A DNA stretch of 64,000 nt, taken from UBA2210 sp036825195 (GTDB lineage Bacteria; Desulfobacterota; Syntrophia; Syntrophales; UBA2210). Positions 16,837-26,189 of this stretch are shown one piece after another. A model generated the notes under the pieces. The model did no database searches. It was not told where the DNA came from and was given only the letters and a program-made list of their open reading frames with translations. The stretch covers positions 57,838 through 121,837 of the forward strand of contig DAISYQ010000006.1 in NCBI GenBank assembly GCA_036825195.1, written 5' to 3'. The position numbers were made by a program, and so were the translations under genes. Numbering within the stretch: the first letter of the stretch is position 1; the number at the start of each line of letters is the position of its first letter.

Positions 16837-16861
16837 GTGGAGCAAAGTGGATGATTGTGGA
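16837..16861 (+). promoter_or_regulatory. Three phased MraZ boxes (operator of the dcw cluster)
   Basis: GTGGA occurs three times at 16837-16841, 16847-16851 and 16857-16861, a strict 10-bp period with 5-nt spacers. This is the arrangement known for MraZ autoregulation sites (TGGG- or GTGG-type repeats spaced by one helical turn). The array starts about 12 bp after the -10 box, and the third copy overlaps the GGAGG ribosome binding site of mraZ. Bound MraZ could therefore block both transcription and access to the start region. Confidence 0.85.
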
Positions 16862-16873
16862 GGATCTCATCGC

Positions 16874-17320
16874 ATGTCCGTATTTAGGGGAAGATATTAT
16901 CATACCATTGATGAGAAGGGGAGGGTCATCTTCCCCGCCAGGCTGTGCCAGGTCTTCACCGAGAAGTATGACGAACGGATGGTGATAACAAACTGGGATG
17001 GCTGCCTCCTTGTATTTCCTTACAACGAGTGGGTTGCCATCGAAGAGAAGGTGTTCCAGCAGTCCATAATAAAGAAAGAAGTACGTGCATTTCAGCGTTT
17101 TTTCATGTCTGGCGCTGTTGACTGTTCTTTTAATGCACAGCGGAGAGTACTGATTCCTCCCCCTCTCAGGGAGTACGCGAAGCTTGAGAAGGAGATCATT
17201 ATCGCCGGCATGGGACGGAGTATAGAAATCTGGAACAGGGAGAGATTCGAACAAGAGATAGACAAGTCCAGCCAGGATGTTGATGCCTACGGCGATTATA
17301 TGGCCGAGCTTGGGATATGA
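16874..17320 (+). CDS. mraZ: MraZ, transcriptional regulator of the dcw cluster
   Basis: The start was chosen at the ATG 16874 because GGAGG lies at 16859-16864 and the family begins MxxFRGRYxHTIDEKGRV; the frame open from 16847 would cross the operator. The 148-residue protein has two AbrB/SpoVT-like half domains, each with a DEKGRVIFPARL or NAQRRVLIPPPLREYA strand, typical of MraZ. MraZ forms ring oligomers that bind the repeats in its own promoter and repress the division and cell-wall cluster. It overlaps rsmH by 4 bp. Confidence 0.95.
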   Translation: MSVFRGRYYHTIDEKGRVIFPARLCQVFTEKYDERMVITNWDGCLLVFPYNEWVAIEEKVFQQSIIKKEVRAFQRFFMSGAVDCSFNAQRRVLIPPPLREYAKLEKEIIIAGMGRSIEIWNRERFEQEIDKSSQDVDAYGDYMAELGI

Positions 17321-18258
17321 AAACGCCTTTTTTTCATGAACCGGTTATGCTCCGAGAAACAGTGGATTCTTTGGGATGCGGGCCGGGTGGCGTATATTTT
17401 GACGGAACACTGGGGGGTGGTGGACATGCGTATGAGATTCTTGTCAGGACGGCTCCGGATGGTGTTCTTGTCGGTGTTGATCGTGACAGCGATGCACTCT
17501 CAGAAGCACGGCGACGCCTTGGGGTATTCGAGGATCGGATACGGCTTGTAAAAGGCAACTTCGCCGATATCGGAGACATACTGTCGGGATTGGGTATCGA
17601 AAAAGTAGATGGCATTTTACTGGATCTGGGAGTTTCGTCCCACCAACTCGATACACCTGACAGGGGTTTTAGTTTCTCTATGGATGCGCCGCTTGATATG
17701 CGGATGGACCGGGAAGTTGAATTAACGGCCTTCGATGTAGTGAACGGTTTCCCGGAAGAGAGACTGAAGAAGCTCATAAAAGAATATGGTGAAGAGATGA
17801 TGCCCGGAAGGATTGTACGAGCAATTTCGGAAAGGCGGAAGCTATCTCCAATAAAAACGACGGGTGAACTTGCCGCGGTTATCGCACGGGCCCTTCCCGG
17901 TCACCTGAGGAACAAAAAGATACATCCCGCCACGAAGACCTTTCAGGCCATCCGGATTGCCGTCAACGATGAACTGGCAAATCTTCATAGGGCAATAGAA
18001 AACGGCATCGATATGTTGGAGAGAGGGGGCAGGTTTTCCATCATATCCTTTCACTCGCTCGAAGACAGAATGGTTAAAAATGCATTTCGTTCCTGGGAAA
18101 GAGGCTGTATCTGTCCTCCTGATTTTCCGGTCTGTCGTTGCAACAGGTCAAGTAAGGTAAGGGTGCCGATCAAGAGAGCTGTCGTGCCAGGAGATGCAGA
18201 GATAGCTTCTAATCCGCGGGCAAGAAGTGCGCGACTGAGAACGGCCGTAAGGATATGA
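17317..18258 (+). CDS. rsmH: 16S rRNA (cytosine-1402-N4)-methyltransferase
   Basis: 313 residues. SAM-binding motif YFDGTLGGGGHAYEIL near the N-terminus, DLGVSSHQLDTPDRGFSF in the centre, and the C-terminal ISFHSLEDRMVKNAF motif are diagnostic of RsmH (MraW). It methylates C1402 of 16S rRNA in the cytoplasm. The ATG overlaps the mraZ stop by 4 bp and its own stop overlaps ftsL by 4 bp, so the three genes are translationally coupled. Confidence 0.96.
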   Translation: MKTPFFHEPVMLRETVDSLGCGPGGVYFDGTLGGGGHAYEILVRTAPDGVLVGVDRDSDALSEARRRLGVFEDRIRLVKGNFADIGDILSGLGIEKVDGILLDLGVSSHQLDTPDRGFSFSMDAPLDMRMDREVELTAFDVVNGFPEERLKKLIKEYGEEMMPGRIVRAISERRKLSPIKTTGELAAVIARALPGHLRNKKIHPATKTFQAIRIAVNDELANLHRAIENGIDMLERGGRFSIISFHSLEDRMVKNAFRSWERGCICPPDFPVCRCNRSSKVRVPIKRAVVPGDAEIASNPRARSARLRTAVRI

Positions 18259-18551
18259 AGATGACGGTAACGGACAAGACATGGGGGAGATGGAGATTCT
18301 CTCGCCTTATCTTTGGCGCACTTATGTTCATGGCTGTCATTCTTGTCTCTGTGTGGTTTCGTATCAGTATCACGAACATCGACTACCGGATAGCAGAAGA
18401 GATGCACCTCAGAGACAGACTTTTGGAGGAAAACAGGAGATTGAAGATTGAAATTGCGACGTTGAAATCTCCTGGCAGGATAGAATCCATTGCGAGAAAT
18501 ACACTTGGCATGGACTATCCGGAAAGGGATCAGGTGATTTTCTTAAAATGA
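18255..18551 (+). CDS. ftsL: Cell division protein FtsL
   Basis: 98 residues. A short basic cytoplasmic start, one membrane helix (about 18-37, IFGALMFMAVILVSVWF), then a periplasmic coiled-coil region (MHLRDRLLEENRRLKIEIATLKSP) and RIESIARNTLGMDYPERDQVI at the end, matching FtsL. It forms the FtsQLB complex that activates septal peptidoglycan synthesis. Sequence alone is weakly conserved, but position between rsmH and ftsI and topology make the call secure. Confidence 0.9.
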   Translation: MKMTVTDKTWGRWRFSRLIFGALMFMAVILVSVWFRISITNIDYRIAEEMHLRDRLLEENRRLKIEIATLKSPGRIESIARNTLGMDYPERDQVIFLK

Positions 18552-20521
18552 GTTCAAAATCGGGAAAATGGCTACGATTCAGGGTACTGTCGATATTGAT
18601 TTTTTTCCTTGTGCTGTTTGTGGCACTGGCTTCAAGGGCATTCCAGCTTCAGGTTGTTTCCGGTGAGGCACTGAAAAAACTCGCTGACAGACAGCATAAA
18701 AAGAGTTTGAAACTCTACCCGGAAAGAAGGTTCATATTTGACAGAAACGGGCAGAAACTTGCGGCCACAATCATGGCGGACTCCGTTTACGTGGACCCTT
18801 CGAATGTTGAAGATCGCCGGAAGGTTTCGTCAAAGCTCTCATCCATATTGGGTGTCGAGAGGCAGAAGATAGCGAAGGAGCTTTCAACCGAGGGAAACTT
18901 CCGCTGGATCGCCCGTCAGATCTCTCCGGTCAAAGCAGAGCGCATACGAGCATTAGATCTAAAGGGTGTTCACCTGATCCAGGAACCCAAGAGGTTCTAT
19001 CCACACAGGGAAATGGCATGTCATCTCCTCGGATTTGCCGGTCTGGATTCCACCGGTCTGGAGGGTTTGGAAGTAAAATACGACGAATATCTGAAAGGTA
19101 TCCCCAAAGAGATGGAATGGGGGAGAGATGCACGGGGATATAAGATCTATTTGAGTGATGACTCTGTCGGTCCGGTCGACGATAAGAGTTGCAGCCTTTT
19201 CCTTACCATCGACAGCCGGATCCAATATATCGTTGAGTCTCAGTTGAGGGATGCAGTGGAACGTACCGGCGCAAAGGGAGGGACCGTTGTTGTTATGGAT
19301 CCTCGAACCGGGGAGGTGCTGGCGATGGCCAATGGTCCTCAGTTCAATCCCAATACGTTCTCCGTATATCCGGCGGATGTCAGAAGGAACAAGGCTGTTA
19401 CCGACTGTTTTGATCCCGGTTCGGTTTTCAAACCCTTTGTTGTGGCGGCCGCTCTTGAGGAAGGCCTTGTTACGGAATCTGATGTTATCAATTGTGAAAA
19501 CGGGAGCTACAGGGTGGATAACAAGGTCATTCGTGAGGCCCAGTATAAGAAATATGAAGATCTTACCTTGTCGGAGATACTGAAATATTCGAGCAATATC
19601 GGGTCGGTTAAGGTTGCCGAGAAACTCGGAAAGGACAGATTTTACCATTATGCAACAGCATTCGGTTTTGGTTCAAAGACGGGGATCGATCTTCCCGGTG
19701 AATCAACCGGAATCCTGAGGAGTCCGAATCGATGGAGAGATGTTGACTTTGCGACGATGTCATTTGGTCAGGGTATTTCGGTTACGGCCATACAGCTGGC
19801 CAGTGCCATGTCCGCCATAGCGAACGGGGGTATACTGATGAAACCGCGTGTCGTTCGATGTCTGGTGGATAAGGAAGGCACGGTGGTGAAGAAATTTGAA
19901 CCTGAATCGGTGCGGAGGGTTCTCTCACCTGAGACTTCTCGGAGAATCACGACCATCCTTACCGATGTGGTGGAAGGTGAAGGAGGAACCGGAAAAAATG
20001 CCCGTATCGTTAATGTTTCCGTGGCCGGGAAAACGGGCACATCGCAAAAACTTGATATCTATTCGGGTCAGTACTCGTCCAAAAAGGTGGAGACCTCATT
20101 CATTGGATTTTTCCCTGCCGAGGACCCCCAGATGGTAATCCTTGTCATTCTCGATGAACCGAAGATGTATAGGTGGGGTGGAACCGCGGCCGCACCGGTC
20201 TTCAAGAGGGTTTCGGAACAAATACTGAGATGTTCCAATGATAGCATAAAGGTGAGAGAGGTCGCCAGCGGTGAAGAAAGCCAGAGAATGCGGATCATTC
20301 CGGCATCGACTGCGACGGAAATAACGTATCACAACACTACGGATGAGTCGGTTGTCCCTGATTTTGAGGGGATGTCTATAAGGGAAGTACTCAGAATATC
20401 ACAAAGCAGAGGGATAAATGTAAAGATTGGGGGGAGCGGCTGGGCCATAAGCCAGAAACCGGCCCCCGGTGTTCGGATGGATGGTCAGACCTGTTACGTC
20501 TTGTTTGACAAGGGAGTCTGA
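18548..20521 (+). CDS. ftsI: Septal peptidoglycan transpeptidase FtsI (PBP3) with a PASTA domain
   Basis: 657 residues. An N-terminal membrane anchor (about 12-32), a pedestal domain with RRFIFDRNGQKLA, and the transpeptidase domain with the three penicillin-binding motifs: SxxK (GSVFKPF, about residue 293), SxN (SSNIGSVK) and KTGT (AGKTGTSQK). One PASTA domain ends the protein (VVPDFEGMSIREVLRISQS). It cross-links septal peptidoglycan with FtsW. The C-terminal PASTA makes it larger than E. coli FtsI and closer to SpoVD-type enzymes. It overlaps ftsL by 4 bp and ends 2 bp before murE. Confidence 0.95.
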   Translation: MSSKSGKWLRFRVLSILIFFLVLFVALASRAFQLQVVSGEALKKLADRQHKKSLKLYPERRFIFDRNGQKLAATIMADSVYVDPSNVEDRRKVSSKLSSILGVERQKIAKELSTEGNFRWIARQISPVKAERIRALDLKGVHLIQEPKRFYPHREMACHLLGFAGLDSTGLEGLEVKYDEYLKGIPKEMEWGRDARGYKIYLSDDSVGPVDDKSCSLFLTIDSRIQYIVESQLRDAVERTGAKGGTVVVMDPRTGEVLAMANGPQFNPNTFSVYPADVRRNKAVTDCFDPGSVFKPFVVAAALEEGLVTESDVINCENGSYRVDNKVIREAQYKKYEDLTLSEILKYSSNIGSVKVAEKLGKDRFYHYATAFGFGSKTGIDLPGESTGILRSPNRWRDVDFATMSFGQGISVTAIQLASAMSAIANGGILMKPRVVRCLVDKEGTVVKKFEPESVRRVLSPETSRRITTILTDVVEGEGGTGKNARIVNVSVAGKTGTSQKLDIYSGQYSSKKVETSFIGFFPAEDPQMVILVILDEPKMYRWGGTAAAPVFKRVSEQILRCSNDSIKVREVASGEESQRMRIIPASTATEITYHNTTDESVVPDFEGMSIREVLRISQSRGINVKIGGSGWAISQKPAPGVRMDGQTCYVLFDKGV

Positions 20522-20523
20522 GC

Positions 20524-22056
20524 ATGACAAGGGGCATGAAACTTTCGCACCTGCTTAAGGGAGTGGACCTTCTCGAAATAAGAGGAGACATTTCCGGACA
20601 TGTATCCAGCATCTGCTACGACTCACGGAAATGTCAAGAAGGATCGCTCTTTGTTGCAATTACCGGCACTGAGCTGAACGGTCATGATTTTGTGATCGAT
20701 GCAATAAAACGAGGGGCAGGCTACATCGTGTACGATAACGAGGACGTTCCCCTAATGCCGGATGTTGTTTGTATAAAAGTAAGGGACAGTCGTTTGGCGC
20801 TGAGTGGTCTGGCGAGAAATTTTTACGATAATCCGTCTCGTGACATTTGTCTCATAGGGGTCACCGGAACGAACGGTAAGACGACGATAACCTATATCCT
20901 CGAGTCTATTCTCGAGTCAGCCGGATATTCCGTTGGAGTAACCGGAACCGTGAATTACCGATACGGAGGTAAAGCATTTCCTGCTCCGAATACAACTCCC
21001 GAATCCCTTGATCTGCACCGTATACTCCGGGAAATGGTTGATGCCGGAGTGACGCACGTGGTCATGGAAGTCTCATCTCACGCGATCGATCTGAAAAGGA
21101 TCTACGGACTTGAGTATGATATTGGAATATTTACAAATCTTTCACCGGAGCATCTCGATTACCATCACACCATGGAAGACTATTTTCTGGTGAAAAAGAG
21201 GTTCTTTACGGATGTGATTGATGGACGCATTACCGTTGTGAACGGCGATGATCCCTGGGGGGCAAGGATCGTTGATGAGATCAGAGCACCCGTGGTTACC
21301 TTCGGCATGGGCACGTCATGTGATGTGTCGCCTGCTGATGTCGCTCTTACCATGGATGGAATAACGGCACAGATACAAGGTCCGGATAGCCGATTCCCGG
21401 TATCCTCCTCCATGGTCGGACAATTCAACCTTTACAATATCCTTGCAGCGGTAGCGACGGCCCTGTCAATCGGCATACCGCAGGAATATATCCAATCAGG
21501 CGTACAGGCGCTGAAAACCGTTCCCGGACGTCTGGAAAGAGTAAGTACAGCCGATAAACCTTCTGTATTTGTGGATTATGCCCATACCGGGGATGCCTTG
21601 AAAAAGGTGCTTACGGCCCTATCCGAATTCAGAACAAAGAAGATCATAACCGTCTTTGGATGCGGAGGAGACCGGGATCGTACGAAAAGACCCGAAATGG
21701 GAAAAATTGCGACATCGCTGAGTGACCTTGCCATTATTACCTCTGATAATCCGAGAAAAGAGGATGCCTTAAGGATCATAGATGAAATTGAAGGGGGAAT
21801 CGAAGCGGGTTTAACCAGATACAGCCCCGATGATATTATAACGGGCGGCTTTACGGGAAAGGGGTATACGATTGTAGCTGATCGTAGAACTGCTATCGAG
21901 CTGGCAGTCTCTGTTGCCGATGACTTGGATATTGTGCTGATTGCCGGAAAGGGGCACGAAGATTATCAGATTATAGGAACCAGAAGGCTTCCTTTTGACG
22001 ATAGGGTGGTTGCCGGGGGAGCCTTGGCCACCCGTGGGACGGGAGGTGGGCATTGA
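20524..22056 (+). CDS. murE: UDP-MurNAc-tripeptide synthetase MurE
   Basis: 510 residues. Mur ligase P-loop GVTGTNGKTTITY, the central YAHTGDAL region, and the DNPRKED motif, which marks meso-diaminopimelate as the added amino acid rather than lysine. It adds the third residue to UDP-MurNAc-L-Ala-D-Glu in the cytoplasm. AAGGGAG is 8 nt before the ATG at 20524; an internal ATG at 20536 is possible. The TGA overlaps the murF TTG start. Confidence 0.96.
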   Translation: MTRGMKLSHLLKGVDLLEIRGDISGHVSSICYDSRKCQEGSLFVAITGTELNGHDFVIDAIKRGAGYIVYDNEDVPLMPDVVCIKVRDSRLALSGLARNFYDNPSRDICLIGVTGTNGKTTITYILESILESAGYSVGVTGTVNYRYGGKAFPAPNTTPESLDLHRILREMVDAGVTHVVMEVSSHAIDLKRIYGLEYDIGIFTNLSPEHLDYHHTMEDYFLVKKRFFTDVIDGRITVVNGDDPWGARIVDEIRAPVVTFGMGTSCDVSPADVALTMDGITAQIQGPDSRFPVSSSMVGQFNLYNILAAVATALSIGIPQEYIQSGVQALKTVPGRLERVSTADKPSVFVDYAHTGDALKKVLTALSEFRTKKIITVFGCGGDRDRTKRPEMGKIATSLSDLAIITSDNPRKEDALRIIDEIEGGIEAGLTRYSPDDIITGGFTGKGYTIVADRRTAIELAVSVADDLDIVLIAGKGHEDYQIIGTRRLPFDDRVVAGGALATRGTGGGH

Positions 22057-23471
22057 AAAATCCCGTACTGACGAGCGGAGAGGTTGTAGCCGCAACAGGG
22101 GGAACCCTGATCAAGGGACATCCTGACGGTATTTTTAAAGGATTGACTACGAATTCAAGGGATGTGGTCCAGGGTAATCTCTTTATCCCGCTCATAGGGG
22201 AGAGATTTGACGGGCATGATTTTATCCCGGAAGCGATGAAAAAGGGTGCCGCCGGACTGCTCATTAAAAGGAGGGCACATACGATAACAGAAAACATGCC
22301 GGATGCTATTAGTGTGATTCTTGTTAATGATACGCTGAGAGCACTGGGTGATATAGCCGGCATGTGGAGAAACAGATTCTCGATTCCGGTTGTGGCGGTT
22401 ACAGGAAGCTCTGGCAAGACGACAACGAAAGAGATGATAGCCACGGTCGCGGGGCTTTCCGGAACGATCTTGAAGAGCAGGGGAAATTTTAATAACCTTG
22501 TCGGTCTCCCCCTGAGTCTCCTTGAGCTCAATAGTGAGCATGAAATGGCCGTCGTTGAGATGGGAACCAATCAGAGGGGAGAAATAGCCAGACTCACAGC
22601 CGTCGCCAATCCCGATATCGGCGTCATTACCAATATAGGGCCGGCCCACCTGGAAGGATTCGGATCGCTCGATGGTATCATGGCGGAGAAGGGGGATCTT
22701 TTTTCCACTATGAGGGATTCGGGAGTGGCGATTATCAACAGAGATGATCGCTTTTCAAGGGTGCTGGCAGATAGATGGGCAGGGAGAAACATCACCTTTG
22801 GTATTGATGAGAACGCATTTGTCCGGGCCGAACGCATCTTTATGAGGGGTGATCATGGCATGAGCTTTACGCTTACGATGGGGGGTACGGGCAAAGGGGT
22901 CGATATGACCGTTGTCGGTAAACATAACATATACAACGCCCTGGCCTGTGCGGCGGCCTGTCTGGCTATGGGGATTGAATACGATCTGATTTGTGAAGGT
23001 CTGTCTGCCTTCAGGCAGGTACAGGGACGCATGGATGTGCACCGGTTGAAGATGGGTGGAACCATTATCGATGACAGCTATAATGCCAATCCGTCATCGA
23101 CAATGGAAGCCCTTAAAACATTGAGCGATTTGAAGGGAAAGAACGAAAGTATGGTTATCTTCGGAGATATGCTCGAACTGGGGGATGATGCCGAACGACT
23201 CCATGAAGAGATTGGAGGGGCTATGGCTGATACCGGTGTAGGGAATATATTTCTCAAGGGAGACTTTTCGAGATCTGTAGCGCGAGGTGCCATACAGGAA
23301 GGATTCGACGAAGACAATATATATTTTGTCGACGCACCTGAGGATATGATGGCAGAACTTCATTCATTACTTCGCGAGGGAGACTGGGTACTTATAAAAG
23401 GGTCGAGAAATATGAAAATGGAGACATTCCTCAAAGCGATACTTGAGGAATTCGGTCAGGTAATGGAATGA
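22053..23471 (+). CDS. murF: UDP-MurNAc-pentapeptide synthetase MurF
   Basis: 472 residues starting at a TTG that overlaps the murE stop (TTGA), preceded by GGGAGGTGG. Motifs: VAVTGSSGKTTTKEM P-loop, FNNLVGLPLSLL, and IIDDSYNANPSSTMEAL. MurF adds D-Ala-D-Ala to UDP-MurNAc-tripeptide. The rare start codon and overlap suggest coupled, slightly reduced translation. It is followed by the only sizeable non-coding gap (207 bp) inside the mur part of the cluster. Confidence 0.96.
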   Translation: MKNPVLTSGEVVAATGGTLIKGHPDGIFKGLTTNSRDVVQGNLFIPLIGERFDGHDFIPEAMKKGAAGLLIKRRAHTITENMPDAISVILVNDTLRALGDIAGMWRNRFSIPVVAVTGSSGKTTTKEMIATVAGLSGTILKSRGNFNNLVGLPLSLLELNSEHEMAVVEMGTNQRGEIARLTAVANPDIGVITNIGPAHLEGFGSLDGIMAEKGDLFSTMRDSGVAIINRDDRFSRVLADRWAGRNITFGIDENAFVRAERIFMRGDHGMSFTLTMGGTGKGVDMTVVGKHNIYNALACAAACLAMGIEYDLICEGLSAFRQVQGRMDVHRLKMGGTIIDDSYNANPSSTMEALKTLSDLKGKNESMVIFGDMLELGDDAERLHEEIGGAMADTGVGNIFLKGDFSRSVARGAIQEGFDEDNIYFVDAPEDMMAELHSLLREGDWVLIKGSRNMKMETFLKAILEEFGQVME

Positions 23472-23582
23472 AGAGACCCACTGCGTGAAGGAGTCTGTCA
23501 AGGGGGAGAATACGGCGTTGAAACCTCTTTTTGGCGTTAAAGCATCTTGGACCGGAAAACATGATGAAAGTACCGTATATAG

Positions 23583-23612
23583 TTGTTAATTTGTTGTAAG
23601 CCACTATATAAT
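23583..23612 (+). promoter_or_regulatory. Candidate internal dcw promoter before mraY
   Basis: In the 207-bp murF-mraY gap, TTGTTA (23583-23588) and a consensus TATAAT (23607-23612) are separated by 18 nt. This would give a second transcription start for mraY and the downstream genes. The gap contains no convincing gene. Confidence 0.45.
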
Positions 23613-23678
23613 GTGGTATGTAGTATACACCCGTAGTGTATTGCCGTACATTGTGGGGTTGATTGGGAGAATGTATAC

Positions 23679-24758
23679 GTGATTTATCATTTTTTATATC
23701 CACTCAGTGACACATATTCGTGGCTTAATGTTTTCCGTTACATAACGTTCAGAACGATATATGCCACGATAACCGGGCTTGCTATCTGTTTTATCCTTGG
23801 TCCGTGGGTGATTGACAAGCTTCAGTCTCTCGGCATACAGCAGCCTATCCGCGGTGATGGCCCGAACGCCCATCTTTCAAAAAAGGGAACGCCAACGATG
23901 GGCGGCATCCTCGTCATCTTTTCTGTTGTCGTTTCAACGCTTCTCTGGACAAGACTCACTGTGGATTATGTCTGGATTGCCCTCATGGTAACGGTAGGAT
24001 TCGGCGGTATCGGCTTCTGGGATGATTACACGAAATTGTCGAACAGAAGTAGCAGGGGTGTACCGGGAATAGTCAAACTCGCCGCAGAGATTGTCATAGC
24101 CCTCATTGTCAGCGTTATTCTCTACATGAAGCCGGGTTTCAGTTCGAATCTTGTTGTTCCCTTTTTCAAGACCATTCTTCCTGACCTCGGATGGGGATAT
24201 GTGATCCTATCCACATTTATTATTGTAGGTGCGGCAAATGCGGTAAACCTAACCGACGGTCTTGACGGTCTTGCCATAAGTCCGGCAACAATATGTTTTG
24301 CGACCTACCTTCTTTTTGCCTACTTTGCAGGAAATAGTAAGCTATCCGAATATCTCCAGATACCTTATGTGGCGGGAGTGGGGGAACTCACGGTTTTCTG
24401 CGGGGCCATGGTTGGGGCCGGCGTGGGTTTTCTCTGGTACAACACCTATCCCGCACAGATATTCATGGGAGACGTGGGATCTCTCTCTCTGGGGGGTGCC
24501 CTTGGCACGATAGCCGTTCTGACAAAGCAGGAGATACTCCTCGCGATCGTAGGAGGTATCTTTGTGGTTGAGACATTTTCGGTCATTTTTCAGGTGGGCT
24601 GGTTCAAGGTGTCGAATGGGAATCGGATATTCAGGATGGCTCCCATACATCACCATTTTGAGTTAAAGGGATGGCCGGAGCCCAAAGTTATTGTTCGTTT
24701 CTGGATTATTTCCATCATCCTTGCGCTGATCGCAATAAGCACACTGAAGCTGAGGTGA
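23679..24758 (+). CDS. mraY: Phospho-MurNAc-pentapeptide translocase MraY
   Basis: 359 residues from a GTG with GGGAG upstream. About ten membrane helices. Motifs: HLSKKGTPTMGGIL, WDDYTKL (the aspartate-rich site), NLTDGLDGLA and IHHHFELKGW, all conserved in MraY. It transfers phospho-MurNAc-pentapeptide to undecaprenyl phosphate to make lipid I in the inner membrane. Confidence 0.97.
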   Translation: MIYHFLYPLSDTYSWLNVFRYITFRTIYATITGLAICFILGPWVIDKLQSLGIQQPIRGDGPNAHLSKKGTPTMGGILVIFSVVVSTLLWTRLTVDYVWIALMVTVGFGGIGFWDDYTKLSNRSSRGVPGIVKLAAEIVIALIVSVILYMKPGFSSNLVVPFFKTILPDLGWGYVILSTFIIVGAANAVNLTDGLDGLAISPATICFATYLLFAYFAGNSKLSEYLQIPYVAGVGELTVFCGAMVGAGVGFLWYNTYPAQIFMGDVGSLSLGGALGTIAVLTKQEILLAIVGGIFVVETFSVIFQVGWFKVSNGNRIFRMAPIHHHFELKGWPEPKVIVRFWIISIILALIAISTLKLR

Positions 24759-24794
24759 TATGGACGGTTTTGCATTACGAATTGGTGGATGTTC

Positions 24795-26189
24795 ATGGAG
24801 TTGCGAGGAAAGAATATTCTGGTAATCGGGTTAGGCAGGACGGGTGTGGCAACGGCAAAGTTCCTGTCTGATAGAGGGGCCAGAGTTATGATTGCCGATC
24901 AAAAAGCTATCTCAGAGCTTGGAAATACCGCCGCTCTCTTCAAGGGTCATGCCGATATCGAATTGGGTATCAGGGATGATGATACGGATGTCCTTTTACG
25001 AACCGATATGATCGTCCCTTCACCGGGAGTTCCGCCATCCAACTGTCTGCTAGAGGAGGGCCTGAGGATGGGAATACCGATTCTCAGCGAGCTGGAACTT
25101 GCCTCCAGGTATTTGAAAAAACCGGCTGTCGCGATTACCGGAACGAACGGAAAAACGACCACCACGAGTCTACTTGGAAGGATATTTGAACAGTGCGGCA
25201 GGAGGGTTTTTGTCGGAGGCAATATCGGTAATCCCCTTATATCGTATGTAAACGGCAAACAGGAGGACGATTTTGCCGTGCTGGAGGTGAGCAGCTTCCA
25301 GTTGCAGTGGGTCAGGCAGTTTCATCCCTTCATTGCAGTGCTTCTGAATGTAACGAGTGATCACATCGATTATCACGGCTCATTTGAGGAATACCGGTCG
25401 GTCAAGGAACGGATATTCGCATGCCAGGGGACAGAAGACTATGCCATTCTCAATGTGGACGATCCTGAATCGGAGGATCTCTCTCAGAGGCTGCCTGCCG
25501 GCCATGTCGTCCGGTTCAGCTCATCGTCACGATTGAAGGAGGGGATCTTCATCGATGGCGACTGTCTGAGATACCGCTTCGATGGGAAGGATGAGGAGTA
25601 TCCGATCCGATCGATACGATTAAAGGGGAGGCATAATCTGGAAAACACCATGGCGGCGGTAATTGCGGCAAGGATATGCGGATGTCCGCCGGCAGGGATT
25701 ATTGAAACCCTGGAAAGTTTTACCGGTATCCCCCACAGGATTGAATTTGCAGGAAGTATAGATGGCGTGGACTACTACGATGACTCCAAGGGCACCAATG
25801 TGGATGCGGTTTACAGGGCACTCGAGGCTTTTCACAGGCCGGTTGTGCTCCTTGTGGGAGGCAGATACAAGGGTGGCGACTTTGGGGTACTCACGCACCT
25901 GATACGAGAGAGGGTCAAGATGCTGATCGCCTTCGGTGAGGCAGGGAAAAAGATACTGTCCGTTATCGGTGGAATTGTAAAGACCGAACGAGCGGAAGGT
26001 CTCAAGAGTGCCGTCTATATGGCTCGCGATAATGCCTCATCAGGCGACATCGTGTTGCTGTCACCAGGCTGTTCAAGCTTTGACGAATTCAAAAACTATG
26101 AAGAACGGGGAATGGTTTTTAAGGATATCGTTGAGCACATGGGCCATGAGAAGGATGAGAGGATATGGGCGAACCATCTTCAACAATGA
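24795..26189 (+). CDS. murD: UDP-MurNAc-L-alanine:D-glutamate ligase MurD
   Basis: 464 residues from the ATG at 24795, which has GGTGG 6 nt upstream; the ATG at 24789 adds two residues. MELRGKNILVIGLGRTGVA is the family N-terminal Rossmann motif. The P-loop AITGTNGKTTTTSLL and YYDDSKGTNVDAV (Lys and Asn of the active site) follow. It adds D-glutamate to UDP-MurNAc-L-Ala in the cytoplasm. The end overlaps the ftsW start by 25 bp. Confidence 0.96.
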   Translation: MELRGKNILVIGLGRTGVATAKFLSDRGARVMIADQKAISELGNTAALFKGHADIELGIRDDDTDVLLRTDMIVPSPGVPPSNCLLEEGLRMGIPILSELELASRYLKKPAVAITGTNGKTTTTSLLGRIFEQCGRRVFVGGNIGNPLISYVNGKQEDDFAVLEVSSFQLQWVRQFHPFIAVLLNVTSDHIDYHGSFEEYRSVKERIFACQGTEDYAILNVDDPESEDLSQRLPAGHVVRFSSSSRLKEGIFIDGDCLRYRFDGKDEEYPIRSIRLKGRHNLENTMAAVIAARICGCPPAGIIETLESFTGIPHRIEFAGSIDGVDYYDDSKGTNVDAVYRALEAFHRPVVLLVGGRYKGGDFGVLTHLIRERVKMLIAFGEAGKKILSVIGGIVKTERAEGLKSAVYMARDNASSGDIVLLSPGCSSFDEFKNYEERGMVFKDIVEHMGHEKDERIWANHLQQ

